Source: Diphasiastrum complanatum
Lineage: Eukaryota; Streptophyta; Lycopodiopsida; Lycopodiales; Lycopodiaceae
DNA: 64,000 nucleotides
Assembly: GCA_029204225.1 (NCBI GenBank)
Contig: MU831892.1
Location: 34,179 to 98,178, forward strand
Direction: 5' to 3'
Shown: in pieces, positions 59,957-64,000 of the stretch
Layout of the letters: every line of letters starts with the position of its first letter
Numbering within the stretch: position 1 is the stretch's first letter
Notes under the pieces: generated by a model
What the model was told of the DNA's origin: nothing
Databases searched by the model: none
The model's input: only the letters and a program-made list of their open reading frames with translations
Made by a program: the position numbers and the translations under genes

Positions 59957-61864
59957 TAAAATGGCGCCATCATCGACTTGCCTTAGTGTCAAGAGCAGTA
60001 GATGTTGTATTGAAGCTCATTCACCAACCATACCATCTTCTTGGTAGTTAGTGGTAATTGCTCCCATAGGCCGATGTCAGGGAAGGACCGTTGGAAATTA
60101 GGATAAGGCATAGGGTTGTAAGGGAGAAGATTTGAAAATTGTGGGGAAGAGGGATTTGGGGAATAGGAGGGTGGAGGGGATTGGGGTTTCAGAGGAAGCG
60201 ATTGTGGATTTAGAGGAGGAGATTGTGGATTGAGAGGAGGTGAAGTTGGAGTTGTTGGAAGTTTCGGGGGAGAGGAAACACGTAAAGGAGAAGAATGAGT
60301 AGAAATGGATGGAATCTAGGTGAGTAACTGTAGAGAAAAATCATCTACGTTGACTGAGGAGTCAAGTAGAGGGGACATATGTACAGGAGAGGGTTTTTTT
60401 TGGAATAGTGGAGTCAAATCATGTGTTAAGCGTGAAGGAAGGGGTGGAAGTGGTAACGAATGGGGTAGTTAGTGGTTGAGATAGGGAAATGGTAGGAAGA
60501 GGAGATGTTGTCGGCATTGCTAAAGTTCCCTGAGTGGCTTGGACCCCTCCAGAGCCAGATGCGCCTGCATCCCTAGAGCTGTTTGCTGCTGCTACCGCTT
60601 GTCATCTTGCTGCAGCCTATTGGAGGAGGGCTTCCTGTTGTGCTAGTACCTCCTTTGGGACCTGAGAAGGTTTAAGGCTCCCATCTGATTCAACGTATTC
60701 GGCTCCTATGTCACTGGATAAAATATATGGAGCGATGTCGACATCAGTACTGACTGCCTTGTCTTTTTGTTTCTTGGTGGGTGGTGTCGGTGTGGTCACA
60801 GCTACTTGTGGCCTGGTTCGCTTTCTGGTGCTAGGGAACAATGTCTTGAGGCCCTTGAGAGCGACGGTTGTCTTGCGTCCCATTGTAGCCTTACATTGTT
60901 TGAGAACCAAGTAGAGTTTTTCAACGATCTTTTCTATCCACTTAAACGTGTGCGTGGTGGGGTCGTTCAGCGTCATGGTCAACGCAAAGAGGTCACTTGG
61001 TGGAATGCGATCCATGCGGACTATGTGTACCTCAGTCAGGATCAGAAGAATTTTTGTGGCGGCTCGTAGCTTGGGATCATGAATGAGATGATGCCATCAT
61101 GGGTGTGAGCGATGGTTTTGTTGTCGTCGAGCAAGAAAGTAATCAGGAGCCTAGAGGATAGGTGCATTGGTAAGGGCTTCTTTGAGTTGATTGAATGCGA
61201 CGTGTTGTTTATCAGTCCATTTGGGGACAACAACTACTTTTTAGATTAATCATGCTTTATTAACGAAGTTGAAATTAAAGCACCGATAGCAGTTGGCGTG
61301 GCCAAGGAAAGAATACACTTCGCAAATGGTACGTGGTTCCGGTAGATTTTGAATGATGAGGATCTTTTCTGGGTCAGTTGCGATGCCATGTTTTGAAATG
61401 ATATGGCCTAATACAATACTGTGTGTTACTAAGATTTGGCATTTTTCAATGTTCAGGGAGATGCCGAATCGTTGACATTGGATAAAATTTCTCTCAAGCA
61501 CAAACAGATGTCGCAATTCTTCTTAATGTGCACCTAAATCATCCAAGTAAACTTCTAGGGTGTCGCCCATCTGCTGAGAAAAGGCAGCTTGCATAACACG
61601 TTGGAAGGTGCAACGATGCCAATGTTGAAAGTAAATCTTGTTTATGCGATGGCTAGATCTACTCACGATGTCGTGTAGTATAGAGAGGATCGTCCACTTT
61701 TTAAAAACTCCTCCTGCAACTTTGTCGCAACATGAACAAGAAACGAAGGTCGAATGAAAACAATTCGCGAAAGTCAACGTCCCTTGACTCAAAGCACAAA
61801 CGATTCGCAAATCATTCGTGAATCGTAAACCCACCTCCAGGACCGCAACCGCAAAGGGACGCAA
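59957..61864 (-). pseudogene. Chimeric gypsy-RT / unknown-ORF segment, copy 2
   Basis: From the right (minus): gypsy RT enters at about 61640 (CTFQRVMQAAFSQQMGDTLE, catalytic VYLDDLGAH), continues at 61516-61250 (FGISLNIEKCQILVTHSIVL, LGHIISKHGIATDPEKILII, SFLGHANCYRCF) and ends in NAPIL near 61153. It then switches to the same unknown ORF as copy 1: VHIVRMD..RIPPSDLFALT, FKWIEKIVEKLYLVLKQ, KTTVALKGLKTLFPSTRKRT, and DIGAEYVESDGSLKPSQVPK to about 60617. A broken proline-rich part lies between 60430 and 60130. Copy 2 lacks the segment coding for CVYLLQMIVQQHMG and the Gln-rich C-terminus. The RT is 5'-truncated. The junction between RT and unknown ORF is at the same place in both copies, so the fusion predates the duplication. 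Confidence 0.65.
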
Positions 61865-64000
61865 AACGAAAGATTACGAAAGAAATGATAAGAACGAAAG
61901 CAAACGAAGCAAACGAAACAAACGAAGGGAAATCTTTTGCGCTGCCCCAGCTGAAATGAGTGGCAGCGACGGAGAGTAACTAATTAGTTGATTAGCGTTA
62001 ACTAGTCTTGTGATTCTGCGTTTAGCTATCTTGTAAACTCCACACAGTGGAGATATAAACTATCCTTTCTGGATCATAAACATATACGAGAATAGACATA
62101 ATTACTATAAGAGACAGAGAGAGAGAGAGACGTAGCGAGTAGAGCAGAAAAGAAAAAAACTAGAGCTGTGCATGAAAGTCTGCCAACGAGTAGAACACAA
62201 TGAAAGAGCAGAGTGTCATTCTGCCAACGAGCGAGACACTGACGATCTCGCTTTAAAAATTAAACTTATAATACAGTTGCTCTATTTTCGTGCATCTCCT
62301 TGTCTTGCGTCGTCTGTCTTGATTGCTAGAATGGAATGTGTTCTGTGATGTGTAGTCGCGTGTCTAGGTTCCTGTGAAGCTTCCGCACAAAATTCAAAGA
62401 CACAAAATCGTTCGCGAACGCGAAAACGAAAACGAAAAAGAAACAGTTTTGCTTTCGCGACACGAAACAATTTTCGCTTCCGCGACAAATACATCTTAAG
62501 TTTGATAAGAAAAGAGGGTCTTCTTCGTTGGGCACACTCGCTTAATAAAAGAAAGAAAATAAGAAGGAAAATACATCTTAAGTTTGATAAGAAAAGAGGG
62601 TCTTCTTCTTCTTTCCTTCTTTCAATTATGTTTTCGATATGCGCTTTAGAGGAGGGGACCAAGATCGTACCTATCCTTCGAACAATACAAGTTTGATTCT
62701 TTGAAAATTTTTGTATGTGAGTAAATTCATGGTTTGGGTAAAACAAATATATATGGAGCACACACAAGGTCACTATGATACATGGATAGCTTGAGCTTCC
62801 AAAATTTCTGAAACAACCTCTAGGCTAAAATTGTACGAAAGTAGTTTGTTAAAAGTTTTTCTATTCAAGTCATTGATGCCTTATCATGGACAACAAAGAA
62901 CCATATGTTACCATGATTTACTACCATTTTTAGTACAAACTTTTAGAATTGATTTAGAGATAAAATTTAAACTATGGATTTCATAATGTATTATGATTTA
63001 TATCTACAACTATTGTAATCATATTAGGAGAAATAATAAGGGTAACAATTGCATATTTTGATGAATAATATCTAAACGGAAAGAGGTCTTGTCTAAGATT
63101 CATAGTAGCATATCATCATGGTGTTGATCCTTGCTAGATGTAAGGCTCAAACCAAGCAGCAGCATGAGCGCAGGCTTCCTTGCTAGCTGTGACAGCCACC
63201 AGGTTTAGTCGCCAGGCCTAAATTTGCTTCCTCGCGATATAGATACCAACTCGAGGCTTAGATTTTGCTTCCTTGCGATAGCACCACCGACACAATTTAG
63301 CTCAGGGCCTAGATTTTTTCTATGATCTCGCTACATAACCATTCACGAACACCAAATTGCAAGAACGACTAGATGCATGTTACTCCACACATGGGATTTT
63401 CCTCCAAAATACAGTTCTGTTCCATGCATGATACAATTTTGTGCACATGTGCTTGTCCATAAAGACAACTCTAGGCTAAAAATGTAATGAGCGCATTTCT
63501 AAGGATCATAATAATAGCCATTAATCTAAATGAAGAGCAGTCGATAACAAGTTCTTAAACTTGTGATGTACCCTGCGTCCAAAAGTTCTCTAGCTTATTC
63601 CAAAAGTCTGCAATTAGTTCAGAGAGTAAAAGTATCACGTTCAGGTTATCTTGCTGTCCATTATGAGAACCAAGGCATCCAACTAGGTCTGAATTGTGTA
63701 ACCTATCAAATATCAGTGCATTTATTTTAATCCATAGACATGCAAATCATGACTTCTAGACCCCGTAACATCCTCCTTTTAGCTACCAGATTAATAGCAA
63801 GATGTGATAAGATAGCATTTTCACTTATGGCCTAGCAAAAGATAGCAAAAGGATAATGCGATTGTCGTTGTGGTCATTCATTCTTGAATTGTGTTCGAAC
63901 AAATCTTGGTTAGCTCGTCTACAATCATTGGCATATAACTACAATTTGAAGATAGATATGGTTTTTGTATGAAGCAAATGTTATAGATGTGATCAGATAA
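61865..64000. other. Right end: CGAA-rich and AT-rich DNA, no gene recognised
   Basis: 61740-61925 is rich in short CGAA/AACGAA phrases. 62050 has a GATATAAAC TATA-like site and 62105-62130 a GA run. A 40-bp perfect direct repeat (62487-62526, 62569-62608) contains TTAAGTTTGATAAGAAAAGA. A 163-aa minus frame over it (62282-62773) is low-complexity Arg/Phe-rich and not credited. Three imperfect repeats of AGG[C/T][C/T]TA[G/A]ATTT...GCTTCCT[C/T]GCGATA lie at 63210-63340. Nothing else is recognised to the window end. Confidence 0.4.
62487..62608. repeat. 40-bp perfect direct repeat
   Basis: Copies at 62487-62526 and 62569-62608 are separated by 42 bases. Confidence 0.9.

Noticed and set aside
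62282..62773. 163-codon minus-strand frame
   Set aside because: It is low-complexity (Arg/Phe/Leu-rich), lies across a 40-bp direct repeat, and has no recognisable domain.

Overview
The window is nuclear DNA of a land plant. The evidence is plant-type Ty1/copia and chromodomain Ty3/gypsy retroelements, a CACTA (TNP2) transposase remnant, LINE debris, spliced exons with canonical GT/AG borders, and two exons of a plant Lunapark-type ER membrane protein. The species cannot be named. The very long, transposon-filled introns fit a large, repeat-rich genome.

The only host gene I can support runs on the minus strand. It has a probable G-box promoter (about 23.33 kb), a 5'-UTR exon (23.1-23.3 kb), a first coding exon (21585-21848) and a second coding exon (9924-10068). 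The two coding exons are separated by an intron of about 11.5 kb. The next exon was not found in the 9.9 kb to the left edge, so that stretch is probably the following intron.

Layout. 1-6.2 kb: a decayed plus-strand Ty3/gypsy chromovirus (leader, gag-pol with five in-frame stops and two frameshifts, 3' LTR). 6.65-7.25 kb: minus-strand gypsy 3' end. 8.3-9.15 kb: small TRIM-like direct-repeat element. 10.9-15.7 kb: LINE remnants and a mini-ORF1 derivative, with hairpin-plus-microsatellite tails. 17.2-20.0 kb: a non-autonomous LARD-like LTR element. 23.4-29.8 kb: AT-rich intergenic DNA with a foldback element, copia and gypsy fragments. 29.86-33.03 kb: degenerate copia, cut by DNA carrying a short-palindrome array. 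33.6-36.6 kb: another LTR/PBS, then a CACTA transposase remnant. 39.6-42.3 kb: long (CT)n, a second palindrome array, and a minus-strand LINE. 42.8-49.05 kb: two copia remnants in opposite orientation with minisatellite arrays. 49.05-61.9 kb: a minus-strand gypsy/unknown-ORF chimera in two tandem copies. The first copy is split by a 9.2-kb copia, and one LTR of that copia is split by a 4.4-kb gypsy element, giving three nested layers. 61.9-64 kb: no recognised gene.

No complete, intact mobile-element coding region is present; every retroelement frame has stops, frameshifts or deletions. The signals most worth following are (a) the LINE 3' hairpin/microsatellite tail module and its tail-to-head junctions with LINE ORF2, (b) the duplicated chimeric ORF with proline-rich and glutamine-rich parts, (c) the dense palindrome arrays, and (d) a gypsy LTR with TG...TA ends and a clear 5-bp target duplication. 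Boundaries and homologies were judged by eye, without database searches.
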